Origin: Bog-473 sp963755375
GTDB taxonomy: Bacteria > Actinomycetota > Acidimicrobiia > Acidimicrobiales > RAAP-2
Assembly (NCBI GenBank): GCA_963755375.1
Contig: CAVWKG010000016.1
Location: 1,116,001-1,180,000 of the forward strand
Reading direction: 5' to 3'
Length of the DNA: 64,000 nucleotides
Position 1 is the stretch's first letter. The number at the start of each line of letters is the position of its first letter. Shown here one piece after another: positions 43,715 through 52,126 of this stretch. Below the pieces are notes generated by a model. That model made no database searches, was not told the DNA's origin, and was given only the letters and a program-made list of their open reading frames with translations. A program made the translations under genes and the position numbers.

Positions 43715-44883
43715 CACGCCGCCCGTAGGACGATCGCGCTGGTGGGCACGCCCTCGCCGGAGGTGACGAGGCAGGTCCGCGCCCCCTCCACCTGGCTGGT
43801 CGAGGTGCCGCGCAGCTGGCGCACGCCTTCGGTGACCAGATTGAAGCCGTGCACGTAGGCCTCGGAGAGCCCGCCGCCCGAGGTGTTGACCGGCAGCGAC
43901 CCCGTGTCCCAGCGCAGGTTCCCGTCGGCCACGAAGCCGGCCGCCTCGCCGCGCGGACAGAACCCATACCCCTCGAGCGACAGCAGGATGAGCGGCGTGA
44001 AGGCGTCGTAGATCTGCGCCACGTCGATGTCGCCGGGGCCGATGTCCGATTGGGACCACAGCTTCGCCGCGCAGGCCCAGGCCGGTCCCGTCAGGGGGTC
44101 GTCGCAGTAGTAGTTGACCATCGACTCGTGCTGGCGGTGCAGCCCCTGACCGAAGGCGTGCACCAGCGCGGGCGGCTGCGCGCAGTCCCGGGCCCGCTCG
44201 GCCGCGACGAGGACGACCGCCAGCGCGCCGTCCGTCTCGAGGCAATTGTCGAAGAGACACAAGGGTTCGCTGACGAAGCGCGCCGCCATGTAGTCGTCGC
44301 GCGTCATCGGCTTGTCGTACATGAGCGCAGCGGGGTTGCGGTTGGCGTGGGCCCGCACCGCCATAGCCACCTCGGCCAGATCCTCACGCCCGCCGCCGAA
44401 CTCGTACAGATAGCGCCGGGCCAGCATCGCCACCTCGTCCACCGGGCGCAGGAGGCCGAAGGGCCGGGTCCACTGCGCCTGAATCGGCAGGCGGGACGGT
44501 GCGACCGCCCAGGGCCGCGCCGTCCGGGCGCCCCGCTTGCGCGCGCGCCAGGCCACCACGACGTCGGCCTGGCCCGTGGCGATGGCCATGGCGGCGTGGC
44601 CGATGGTGGCGCAGCCGGCGCCGCCGCCGTAGCCGACCTGGGAGAAGTACGTGATGTCCCCGGCCCCGATGGTCTTGGCCAGGGTGACCTCGTCCGTCGA
44701 CTCCATGGTGAAGGAGGACAGGCCGTCGACCTCGGACGGGGCGATGCCGGCGTCGCGCAGTGCCGCCACGACGGCCTCCGCGGCCAGCTGGCCCTCGGGC
44801 CGGTCGATCTGCTTGGCGAACTCGGTCTGCCCGATGCCCACGATGGCCGCTGCATCCTGCAGCGGGTTGGCTCTGCCGCCCAT
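43714..44883 (-). CDS. Thiolase-fold protein (lipid-transfer-like), with Cys
   Basis: A 389-residue thiolase superfamily protein. It keeps a Cys (Cys91 in GGGAGCATIGHAAMA) at about the nucleophile place, unlike the others in this window, and QIYDAFTPLILLSLEGYGF and NTSGGGLSEAYVHGFNL. It probably thiolyses a 3-ketoacyl-CoA. TAGTTT lies seven bases before the ATG, overlapping the stop of the P450, so it may also be read from its own leaderless promoter. Confidence 0.87.
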   Translation of the reverse strand: MGGRANPLQDAAAIVGIGQTEFAKQIDRPEGQLAAEAVVAALRDAGIAPSEVDGLSSFTMESTDEVTLAKTIGAGDITYFSQVGYGGGAGCATIGHAAMAIATGQADVVVAWRARKRGARTARPWAVAPSRLPIQAQWTRPFGLLRPVDEVAMLARRYLYEFGGGREDLAEVAMAVRAHANRNPAALMYDKPMTRDDYMAARFVSEPLCLFDNCLETDGALAVVLVAAERARDCAQPPALVHAFGQGLHRQHESMVNYYCDDPLTGPAWACAAKLWSQSDIGPGDIDVAQIYDAFTPLILLSLEGYGFCPRGEAAGFVADGNLRWDTGSLPVNTSGGGLSEAYVHGFNLVTEGVRQLRGTSTSQVEGARTCLVTSGEGVPTSAIVLRAA

Positions 44884-44890
44884 GCGCCCG

Positions 44891-44896
44891 AAACTA
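44891..44896 (-). promoter_or_regulatory. Probable leaderless -10 box TAGTTT
   Basis: Reverse-strand TAGTTT, seven bases before the ATG at 44883; the TAG is also the stop codon of the P450. Confidence 0.4.
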
Positions 44897-46141
44897 CCCC
44901 CCGGCGGCGAACAGCACGGGAAGGGAGAGCGGCGAGCGGAAGGCCATCCCCTCGATGTGCGGTGGTTCGGCATCCGGGTCCAACCGGAGGGGCCCGAGGC
45001 GGTCGAGGAGGGTGTTGATGGCGACCCGCGACTCCATGCGGGCGAGATGCATGCCGAGGCAGACATGGACGCCGAAGCCGAAGCCGACGTGCTGGCGCTG
45101 CTCGCGGAACATGTCGTAGCGGTCGGGGTCGGGGTACTTGCGCTCGTCGCGGTTGGCCGCGCCGATCAGGAGCGCGATGTCGGCGCCCTCTTCGATGGAG
45201 ACGCCGGCCAGCACCGCGTCACGGGTGGCCCGGCGCAGGATCACCGTCACCGGCGGCTCCCAGCGCACCACTTCCTCGAACGCCTGTGCGAAGAGCGAGC
45301 GGTCGGCGTAGAGCGCGTCGAACTGGGCCCGGTCCTGCAGGAGCGCGAAGAGCAGGCTGCCCGAGGCACGGTAGGTCGTCTCCACCCCGGCCGGCAGCAG
45401 CAGGCGCAGGAAGGAGAAAATCTCCTCGTCGGTCAGGTGCTTCCCGTCGACCTCGGCCCGCACGAGGTCGCTGATGAGGTCGTCCCCGGGCGCGGCCCGG
45501 CGCTCGGCCATGACGTCGGCGAAGTAGTCGCGCAGCGCGGCCGACGCGGCGACGCCGCGCTCCCAGTTGGCGGCCACGCTGGTGAGCTCGAGCGCCCATC
45601 GTTGGAACCTCGGGTAGTCCTGGCGCGGCAGCCCCAGGATGCGGGCGATCACCTGCACGGGGAAGTTGAAGGTCACCGACCGCACGAGATCCGTGCGGCC
45701 CTCGCCGATGAAGGTGTCGATCAGCTCGTTCACGACGAGCGCGACCAGGTCCTCCTCCCAGCGCTCCAGCATCTTGGAGCGGAAGCTCGATGCGACGAGG
45801 GTCCGGATGGCGCGGTGCTCGGGCTCGTCCATCTGCAGGATGGTGCGGCCCATCACCTCGCCGACGACATCCGCGTAGACGGTCGAAGAGAACGTCTCGT
45901 TGTCGCGCAGCACCTGCACGACTTCGTCGAAACCAAAGACGGTGACCGGCGCCGGCCGGCTGGGATCGGCGATCTCGGCACCCTCGCCGAGGTCGATCGG
46001 TCCGACGTGCACCGGGCTCTCGCGGCACAGCGCGTGGAGCGCCGGATAGGGATCGCGGATGGTGCCCCCGACGACGTCCTTCAACTCGTACGGGTCGAAA
46101 GCCTCCACTGTCGGCTCGGACGTCACATCTGTTCCTGGCAT
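44894..46141 (-). CDS. Cytochrome P450
   Basis: 415 residues, soluble actinobacterial type. I-helix AGVETT (251-256), ExxR (Glu290-Arg293) and the heme loop FGFGVHVCLGMHLAR (Cys361) are intact. It hydroxylates a lipophilic substrate using electrons from the ferredoxin at 43481; co-location with thiolase and acyl-CoA dehydrogenase suggests oxidation of an acid or acyl-CoA side chain. The ATG has GGAGGAG upstream. Divergent from the TetR regulator at 46368. Confidence 0.93.
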   Translation of the reverse strand: MPGTDVTSEPTVEAFDPYELKDVVGGTIRDPYPALHALCRESPVHVGPIDLGEGAEIADPSRPAPVTVFGFDEVVQVLRDNETFSSTVYADVVGEVMGRTILQMDEPEHRAIRTLVASSFRSKMLERWEEDLVALVVNELIDTFIGEGRTDLVRSVTFNFPVQVIARILGLPRQDYPRFQRWALELTSVAANWERGVAASAALRDYFADVMAERRAAPGDDLISDLVRAEVDGKHLTDEEIFSFLRLLLPAGVETTYRASGSLLFALLQDRAQFDALYADRSLFAQAFEEVVRWEPPVTVILRRATRDAVLAGVSIEEGADIALLIGAANRDERKYPDPDRYDMFREQRQHVGFGFGVHVCLGMHLARMESRVAINTLLDRLGPLRLDPDAEPPHIEGMAFRSPLSLPVLFAAGG

Positions 46142-46170
46142 GTCGCTCCTCCACCCCCTAGATTCGGGGT

Positions 46171-46190
46171 GTCGTATCGGGTCGTACCGG
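46171..46190. repeat. Tandem 10-bp repeat GTCGTAYCGG
   Basis: GTCGTATCGG followed directly by GTCGTACCGG, in the gap between the P450 and TetR genes, one helical turn apart; candidate regulator site. Confidence 0.5.
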
Positions 46191-46210
46191 CCCCCGTGGA
46201 GTGTACAGCA

Positions 46211-46220
46211 AACGCTCGTT
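46211..46220. promoter_or_regulatory. Candidate TetR-type operator AACGCTCGTT
   Basis: AACG-CT-CGTT is a short palindrome of the AACGNNCGTT kind often used by TetR regulators; it lies between the divergent P450 and TetR genes. Confidence 0.4.
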
Positions 46221-46367
46221 AGGGACGGGGGGCACGGGCCCCGGAGGGATGCCGGGTCACGCTGGCGTCCGCCGGGTTGGCCCCTGAAGAGTCACGAGCG
46301 ACAGCAGGCCGCCGCACAGCCGGCTCTGGGGCGCCGTGTCGAAAACCCCGAGGTCAGAGAGCAGAGA

Positions 46368-47027
46368 ATGGGACCGAAGATGACCGTTGACGTGGACTCC
46401 GAGGGTGGCGCGCGGCCAGGAGCGGCCCCGGGAGTGGGGTCGGCGACCCGGCGACGGATCCTGCAGATCGCGCTGACCCTGATGGCCCAGCGCGGCGTCG
46501 ACGGGACGAGCATGCGCGACCTGGCCTCCGCCGCTGGCCTCAACGTGGCCTCGCTGTACCACTACTTCCCGAGCAAGCGGGACCTCCTGGAGTCCGTCCT
46601 GATCGAACAAGGGTTCCTCCCCATCCGGCCCGACCACACGGACCCGGACGGCACGAGCGCCGCCGTCTCGGAGCCGCTGACGCTGGCGCAGCTCCTGGCC
46701 GAGATCATGACGTCCATGTTCGAGGTCGAGGACTTCGTCCGGCTCATGGTGGGCGAGGCCATGCGCGGCGAGGCGACCGCCCGCGCCGTGGGTCTCGACC
46801 TGTTCGCCTCCTTCGAGACGAGCATCGAGGACTGGGTCCGGCAGAACCGTCCCGATCTCGACGAGGGACCGGGCGCTGCCGCGGTGGCGCGGCTCCTGAG
46901 TGCCATGGTGGTGGGGATCTTCATTCAGCACGCCGCCGACGTGCTCGGCGACGAGGGGGACGACCTGACCGCCCTGTCCCTCGACCGGGCCCGCGAGGCG
47001 GCCTCCATCCTCCGGCCGCCCGAGTAG
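46368..47027 (+). CDS. TetR family transcriptional regulator
   Basis: 219 residues. The N-terminal helix-turn-helix (ATRRRILQIALTLMAQRGVDG, then LNVASLYHYFPSKRDLL) is standard TetR; the C terminus is the ligand-binding part. It probably represses the divergent P450 operon. The start may be 46368 or the in-frame ATG at 46380. Operators of the TGACACNNGTGTCA type are not found at its own promoter, so it may not be the regulator of that regulon. Followed by the SRPBCC gene nine bases on. Confidence 0.92.
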   Translation: MGPKMTVDVDSEGGARPGAAPGVGSATRRRILQIALTLMAQRGVDGTSMRDLASAAGLNVASLYHYFPSKRDLLESVLIEQGFLPIRPDHTDPDGTSAAVSEPLTLAQLLAEIMTSMFEVEDFVRLMVGEAMRGEATARAVGLDLFASFETSIEDWVRQNRPDLDEGPGAAAVARLLSAMVVGIFIQHAADVLGDEGDDLTALSLDRAREAASILRPPE

Positions 47028-47035
47028 GAGCTCCC

Positions 47036-47530
47036 GTGCCCGACGCAAGGCCGACTGCTGCGCCGACCGCGGTCGCCTCCGCCGTCTTCTCGGTCCCGGC
47101 CGAGACCGTGTGGGCCTACCGCCTCGACTTCGCCAACCTCCCGGGCTACAACCCCGACGTCAGCGGCGTGGAGCGCGTGGCCGACGGGACGGGCGACGGT
47201 GCGGGAGGCGTGCACGGGCCCGGTGCCCGCTACGCGTTCGGGTTGGCCGATCCGCGCCGGCCCGGCGTGCACCAGCCCGTCGAGCTGTGGATCGTGGACG
47301 CGGTCGCCCCGACGCTCGTGGCCGCCGCGATGTCGGGTGGCAACGATGCCTATGAGGAGTTCGTGCTGCAGCCTCTCGACCGGGGCGGGTGCGAGGCCAC
47401 GCTGACGCTCTGGGTCACCCTGCCCGACGGCCTGCCCGACGACGTGGCCGCGGTGGCCGCGGCCGGCAGCCTGGAGCAGATCAGCAAGGAGCTCCGCCTG
47501 ATGAAGCAGGTGCTCGAGGACCGCGCGTAG
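47036..47530 (+). CDS. SRPBCC family protein
   Basis: 164 residues of the START-like fold: VASAVFSVPAETVWAYRLDFANLPGYNPDVS at the N terminus and a C-terminal helix ending KELRLMKQVLEDRA. The ligand is unknown. GTG start with TAGGAG upstream. It is in an operon with the TetR gene, so it may bind the same inducer class. Confidence 0.82.
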   Translation: MPDARPTAAPTAVASAVFSVPAETVWAYRLDFANLPGYNPDVSGVERVADGTGDGAGGVHGPGARYAFGLADPRRPGVHQPVELWIVDAVAPTLVAAAMSGGNDAYEEFVLQPLDRGGCEATLTLWVTLPDGLPDDVAAVAAAGSLEQISKELRLMKQVLEDRA

Positions 47531-47561
47531 CAGCTGGAGTGGCTCAGTTTCCTGGCGTGGC

Positions 47562-47993
47562 TCAGTTGCTGTAGTGCGCGTCGGCGTCGGCGAGGCGCTC
47601 GGCCAGCCGGGCCAGCATCTTCACGCCGATCGCCGGCGTCGTCATCAACATCGACCGGAACTCTCGAGCGTCGAGGACGAGCAGTTCCATGTCCGTCTCG
47701 GCCGCGACGTCCGCCGTGCGGATCCCACCATTGAGGAGAGCCAGCTCGCCGAAATACCCGCCGGTGGTGAACTCCGCGATCTGCCGCTTCCCGACCCGGC
47801 ACGATGCGATGCCGGAGAGCACGAGGAAGAACTCCCGGCCGACCGAGCCCTGGGCGGTGAGAACCTCGCCCTTCTCGACGTTGACCGGGGTACCGAGTTG
47901 CGCGATGGATCGGAGCTCGCCCTGCGAGCACCCGGCGAAGAGGGGGACCGCCTTCAACAGGTCGATCTGCTGCTTCGGAATCCGACTCCGCAT
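47562..47993 (-). CDS. Cyclic nucleotide-binding domain protein
   Basis: A 143-residue single cNMP-binding domain: VPLFAGCSQGELRSIAQLG, then FFLVLSGIASCRVGKR and GGYFGELALLNGGIRTADV. The phosphate-binding cassette GELALLNGGIRTA keeps the Arg. There is no helix-turn-helix, so it is not a Crp-type DNA binder. ATG 47993 is preferred over 48008 because AGGTGA precedes it. It lies 104 bp after the ligase at 48098. Confidence 0.8.
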   Translation of the reverse strand: MRSRIPKQQIDLLKAVPLFAGCSQGELRSIAQLGTPVNVEKGEVLTAQGSVGREFFLVLSGIASCRVGKRQIAEFTTGGYFGELALLNGGIRTADVAAETDMELLVLDAREFRSMLMTTPAIGVKMLARLAERLADADAHYSN

Positions 47994-48097
47994 GTGGTCA
48001 CCTGACATCGGCTTGAACTGTTTGGGAACGCCGGTTGGAGCGTACCTCCCCCATCCGCCGAGCGCAGGGTTTTTCGGCTGCCGTCGGCCGTGACCGT

Positions 48098-49723
48098 TCA
48101 CCCGCCGTCCCGCAGACGCCGGCGCAGCACGAACTTCTGGACCTTGCCCGAGGGGGTCCGCGGCAATTCGTCGACGATGCGTATCTCCTCGGGCCACTTC
48201 TGGCGGGTCAGGCCCGCCGCGCCCAGGTGTGCCCGCAGGGCCTCGAGATCGGGGGCCTCGCTCCCCGGCTGCATGCGGAAGAAGGCACAGCCGTGCTCGC
48301 CCAGCCGCTCGTCGGGCGCCGCCACCACCGCCACCTCGGCCACGCCCTTCATGTGGGCCAGGAGCTGCTCGACCTCGGCCGCGCTCACGTTCTCGCCGCC
48401 GCGGATGATGATGTCCTTCACCCGGTCCGTGATGGTCAGGTAGCCCTCGGCGTCGATCACGCCGATGTCCCCGGTGCTGAACCAGCCGTCGGCGTCGATC
48501 GCCTCCGCCGACAGCGCGGGGTCCGTGTAGCCGCCGAAGCGGTCCGGCCCCCGGCTGAGGATCTCACCGGGCTGGCCCACCTCGACGTCGTGACCGTCCT
48601 CGTCGACGGTGCGGATCTCGACCCACTCCATCGGCCGTCCGTCCGTGTGGATGCGCTTCTCCTTGGGGGCGTCGTGCTGGGACCCCGTCACCGACGGGTG
48701 CTCCGTCGACCCGTACGAGCGCACCAGCGAGATCCCCAGCTCGTCCGCCCGTTCGGCCACGGCGTTGGGGATGGGCGAGCCGCCCAGCCCGACGTAGCGC
48801 ATGAGCTCCACGTGCTCGGGACCGAACCCGGGGCAGTCGAGCAGGCTGGTGAAGAAGTAGGTCGAGCCGCTGCCGGCGGAAATCTGCTCCTCCACCATGG
48901 CGTCGAGGACGGTGGCCGGGTCCCAGCCGTCGATCATGTAGATGGGCCGCCCACCGAACAGCGGGCAGAGCAGGCCGCCCAGCATCCCGATGGCGTGGCC
49001 GACCGGCGCGCCGACCAGGTTGGGCTTGTCGCGCATGGCCTGGTGCCCCGACAGCTGGCGCACCTCACAGCCCAGGGTGCGGTGGGTGTGCACCACGCCC
49101 TTCGGATCCGCCGTGGTGCCCGAGGTGTAGCCGATGACCGCCGCGCCGTCCGGGTCGACGTGCGCCGGCCCGCTGATGGGCGCCGCGCCGCGCAGGTCGT
49201 CGAAGCCGATGTACCCCGACCCGGTGTCGTCGAAGTCACCGACCACCACGACCAGCTCCAGGCTGTCCAACCCGTCGCGCGCGGTCGCCAAGTCGGCCAG
49301 GTAGTCGCGCCGGCCGATGCGCGACACGATGATCAACGCGCGGGCCCCGCTCTGGCGGAGGATGAAGCCGACCTCCTTGGGACCGTAGAAGTGCACGATC
49401 GGCACCAGCGTCACGCCGAGCATGGTGCAGGCGTAGAACGTGATGGCCGCCTCCACCCAGTTGGGCAACTGGAAGGCGACGACGTCCCCCGGACCGAGGC
49501 CGAGCGCGCGCAGCCCGCCGGCCACACGCAGCGACTCCTCGTAGACCTCGCCGACGGTGCCGAGGTGGGGGTGGGTAGGCGACCAGATGCGAAAACGGCG
49601 CGTCGGGTCGTCGAGGAGGCAGTCGCGCAGGAACTCACCGAGGGTGCGGTCGTCCCACGCACCCTCGGCCCGGTACCGCTCGGCCAGCTGGGCCGGCATG
49701 GGACGCAGCTCGAAGGTGGTCAC
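48098..49723 (-). CDS. AMP-dependent acyl-CoA synthetase/ligase
   Basis: 541 residues of the ANL family: VIGYTSGTTADPKGVVHTH, RSYGSTEHPSVTG, GWFSTGDIGVIDAEGYL and the catalytic lysine in RTPSGKVQKFVL. The N terminus is longer than in the ligase at 29535. GTG start, coupled (GTGA) to the beta-type acyl-CoA dehydrogenase at 49720. It activates an acid that the flanking dehydrogenases could process. Confidence 0.92.
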   Translation of the reverse strand: MTTFELRPMPAQLAERYRAEGAWDDRTLGEFLRDCLLDDPTRRFRIWSPTHPHLGTVGEVYEESLRVAGGLRALGLGPGDVVAFQLPNWVEAAITFYACTMLGVTLVPIVHFYGPKEVGFILRQSGARALIIVSRIGRRDYLADLATARDGLDSLELVVVVGDFDDTGSGYIGFDDLRGAAPISGPAHVDPDGAAVIGYTSGTTADPKGVVHTHRTLGCEVRQLSGHQAMRDKPNLVGAPVGHAIGMLGGLLCPLFGGRPIYMIDGWDPATVLDAMVEEQISAGSGSTYFFTSLLDCPGFGPEHVELMRYVGLGGSPIPNAVAERADELGISLVRSYGSTEHPSVTGSQHDAPKEKRIHTDGRPMEWVEIRTVDEDGHDVEVGQPGEILSRGPDRFGGYTDPALSAEAIDADGWFSTGDIGVIDAEGYLTITDRVKDIIIRGGENVSAAEVEQLLAHMKGVAEVAVVAAPDERLGEHGCAFFRMQPGSEAPDLEALRAHLGAAGLTRQKWPEEIRIVDELPRTPSGKVQKFVLRRRLRDGG

Positions 49724-50814
49724 GCCGACTCGATGAAGAGTGTGGCCAACCGTTGGCGCTGCGGACCGGCGCCGCCCGAGAGGAGCTCGTTCTGCTTCAC
49801 CCGCTTGAAGAGGAAGTGGGCGTCGTTGGCCCAGGTGAACCCGACGCCGCCGTGCAGCTGGATGTCGTCACCGGTCACCCGTACCCCCGCGTGCGCGGCG
49901 TAGCTGGCGGCCATGGCCGCGGCCTGCGCCCGCTCTGGCGCCTCGGTGTCCGACGCCCAGGCGGCGAACTGGAAGCCGGCCCGCGCCATCTCGACCTGCT
50001 GGAACATCTCGACGAGGCGATGGCGCACCGTCTGGTACGTCGAGACGGGCTTGTCGAAGACGATCCGCTCCGACGTGTAGGCGATGGCCTCGGCCAGGGC
50101 CCGGTCGGCGGCCCCGACGGTCTCCGCCGCCAGGGCGACGGCCATGTCGTCCTGGACACGCTGCCAGAGGGCCGTCTGATTGCCCGACGGGCCCAGCGGG
50201 ACGACCGGCGTGTCCTGGAGCACGAGTCGGGCCAGCTTGCGGGTGGGGTCGAGCGAGGGGACGACCTCGCCACCGGGGGACTCGAGCAGGTACGAGCGCA
50301 CCCCCTCCTCGCTGCGCGCCACCACGATGGCCCAGTCGGCGGTCTGCCCGTCGATCACCGCGGGCTTCTCGCCGCTGAGGACCCACTGCGCCGCCTTGCG
50401 CCGCGCCCTCGTCCGCACCGTCTGCAGGGGCTCTCCGTGTCCCTGCTCACCCAGCGCCACCGTGCCCCGGCGGGCGCCCGAGGCCAGGTCGCCCAGCAGC
50501 TCGGTCGCACCGAGGGCACGGGCGGCCAGCGTCGCGGCGACGGACGACGAGAAGAACGGACCGGGCAGCGGACGGCGGCCCATCTGCTCCAGGACGACGC
50601 ACATTTCGAGCAGGCCGGCGCCGCTGCCGCCGTGCTCATCGGGCACCAGCAGACCCGTCCACCCGAGATCGACCAGCGTCGACCAGAGCCCCGGTGTGAT
50701 GCCGTCGGTGCCGTCGGCCAGCTGGCGCACCACGTCGGGCCCGCACTCGCGCTCGAGCGCGCCGCGGGCCACCTCCTGCAGTGCCAGCTGCTCGTCGTCG
50801 TACGTGAAGTCCAC
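49720..50814 (-). CDS. Acyl-CoA dehydrogenase-like protein (beta-type)
   Basis: 364 residues. VDFTYDDEQLALQEVARGAL, then YTSERIVFDKPVSTYQTVRH and GGVGFTWANDAHFLFKRV near the end, but no closing GGTSE.QR motif. Like 31732, it resembles the smaller partner of two-subunit dehydrogenases, here probably of the divergent alpha-type at 50896. GTG start with GGGGAGG upstream. Operator 7 lies between the two. Confidence 0.87.
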   Translation of the reverse strand: MDFTYDDEQLALQEVARGALERECGPDVVRQLADGTDGITPGLWSTLVDLGWTGLLVPDEHGGSGAGLLEMCVVLEQMGRRPLPGPFFSSSVAATLAARALGATELLGDLASGARRGTVALGEQGHGEPLQTVRTRARRKAAQWVLSGEKPAVIDGQTADWAIVVARSEEGVRSYLLESPGGEVVPSLDPTRKLARLVLQDTPVVPLGPSGNQTALWQRVQDDMAVALAAETVGAADRALAEAIAYTSERIVFDKPVSTYQTVRHRLVEMFQQVEMARAGFQFAAWASDTEAPERAQAAAMAASYAAHAGVRVTGDDIQLHGGVGFTWANDAHFLFKRVKQNELLSGGAGPQRQRLATLFIESA

Positions 50815-50851
50815 GGCCTCCCCTACGCCTTGCTCACCGCCGCGCCATACC

Positions 50852-50865
50852 TGACACTGGCGTCA
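50852..50865. promoter_or_regulatory. TGACACNNGTGTCA-like operator 7
   Basis: TGACACTGGCGTCA, 13 of 14 positions, between the divergent acyl-CoA dehydrogenase pair. Confidence 0.65.
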
Positions 50866-50883
50866 GAGTACACGAGGGTCGGG

Positions 50884-50889
50884 TACCCT
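50884..50889 (+). promoter_or_regulatory. Probable leaderless -10 box TACCCT
   Basis: TACCCT, six bases, then the GTG at 50896. Confidence 0.45.
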
Positions 50890-50895
50890 TCCCTC

Positions 50896-52113
50896 GTGGA
50901 TTTTGCCCTTGCACCCGAGGACGAGAAGTTCCGCGACGAGTTGCGCGCCTGGCTCGACGAGCACCTGCCTCCCTTCCTGGAGGCCGAGTCCCTCGGCGAC
51001 GACGCCAGCCTGTCGGGCGAGGCGAGCCAGCAGCGTCGCCAGAAGTGGCAGCGCACGCTGCACGAAGGAGGTTGGGCGGCGATCCACTGGGGCCCCGAGT
51101 ACGCCCAGGGCCGCACCATCAACGCCATGCAGCGCCTCCTCTACTCCGAGGTGATGGCCGAGTACCGCACGCCGGGGACGTTCAACACCAACGGGATCTG
51201 GCAGATCGGGCCGATGATCATCCAATGGGGCACCGAGGAGCAGAAGGCGCAGTGGCTGCCCTCCATCCTCGAGGCGGAGGAGCACTGGTGCCAGGGCTTC
51301 AGCGAGCCCATGGCCGGCAACGACCTGGCCAACCTGCGGACGACGGCGATCTACGACGCCGAGACGGACGAGTACGTGATCAACGGCTCGAAGATCTGGA
51401 TCTCCTCGGCGCACCTGGCGACCTGGGGGCTGTTCCTGCTGCGCACGGACCCGACCGCCATTGAGCGCGGCAAGAAGCACGAGGGGATCACCGCCTTCGT
51501 CCTCAACCTGAAGACACCGGGCATCGACGTGCGTCCGATCCGGGACATGGCGGGCGAGGAGCTCTTCAACGAGATCTTCTTCACGGACGTCCGCATTCCG
51601 GCCAAGTGGCGCCTCGGTGACGAGGGCGCCGGCTGGATGGTGGCCATGGGCACCCTCGGCTTCGAGCGCGTCGGCATCGCGTCGCAGATCGCCATCCTCT
51701 CCGCCGACCTGCGCGCCATGGTGGAGGCTGCCCGCAGTGTCAACCCGGGTGCGCTCGAGGACCCGTCCCTGCGCGACCGCATCGCCACGGTGTGGACGGA
51801 GATCGAGCTGGCGCGTCTCCTGTCGCTGCGGGCGCTGTCCAAGATCATGAAGGGGGAGAAGAACTGGCCCGAGGTCCCCTTCGCCAAGCTCTCCTGGTCC
51901 TCCATGGCGCAGACGCTGGCGGAGCTCGCGGTCGACCTGCTCGGGCCGGCCGGCGCGCTCGCCCGCGGCGGTCCCGGCGCCGTCGACCGGGGCAAGTGGA
52001 CCCGCCTGTACGCCTTCCAGCGCTACTCGACCATCGGCGGGGGCTCCACGGAGATCCAGAAGAACATCATCGCCGACCGGGCCATCGCCATGCCCGGCAA
52101 GTCGCGCGGCTGA
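50896..52113 (+). CDS. Acyl-CoA dehydrogenase (alpha-type)
   Basis: A 405-residue flavoprotein: EHWCQGFSEPMAGNDLANL, INGSKIWISSAHLATWG and GGGSTEIQKNIIADRAIAMP at the end. The GTG at 50896 is set by TACCCT six bases upstream; upstream sequence in this frame is antisense to the 49720 gene. It starts an operon with the thiolase-fold gene at 52127 (13-base gap). Confidence 0.92.
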   Translation: MDFALAPEDEKFRDELRAWLDEHLPPFLEAESLGDDASLSGEASQQRRQKWQRTLHEGGWAAIHWGPEYAQGRTINAMQRLLYSEVMAEYRTPGTFNTNGIWQIGPMIIQWGTEEQKAQWLPSILEAEEHWCQGFSEPMAGNDLANLRTTAIYDAETDEYVINGSKIWISSAHLATWGLFLLRTDPTAIERGKKHEGITAFVLNLKTPGIDVRPIRDMAGEELFNEIFFTDVRIPAKWRLGDEGAGWMVAMGTLGFERVGIASQIAILSADLRAMVEAARSVNPGALEDPSLRDRIATVWTEIELARLLSLRALSKIMKGEKNWPEVPFAKLSWSSMAQTLAELAVDLLGPAGALARGGPGAVDRGKWTRLYAFQRYSTIGGGSTEIQKNIIADRAIAMPGKSRG

Positions 52114-52126
52114 CCCGTCTTCGCCG

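Noticed and set aside
46368..47027. The in-window TetR as regulator of the TGACACNNGTGTCA sites
   Set aside because: No such site lies at its own promoter (AACGCTCGTT is there instead); the link would be guesswork.
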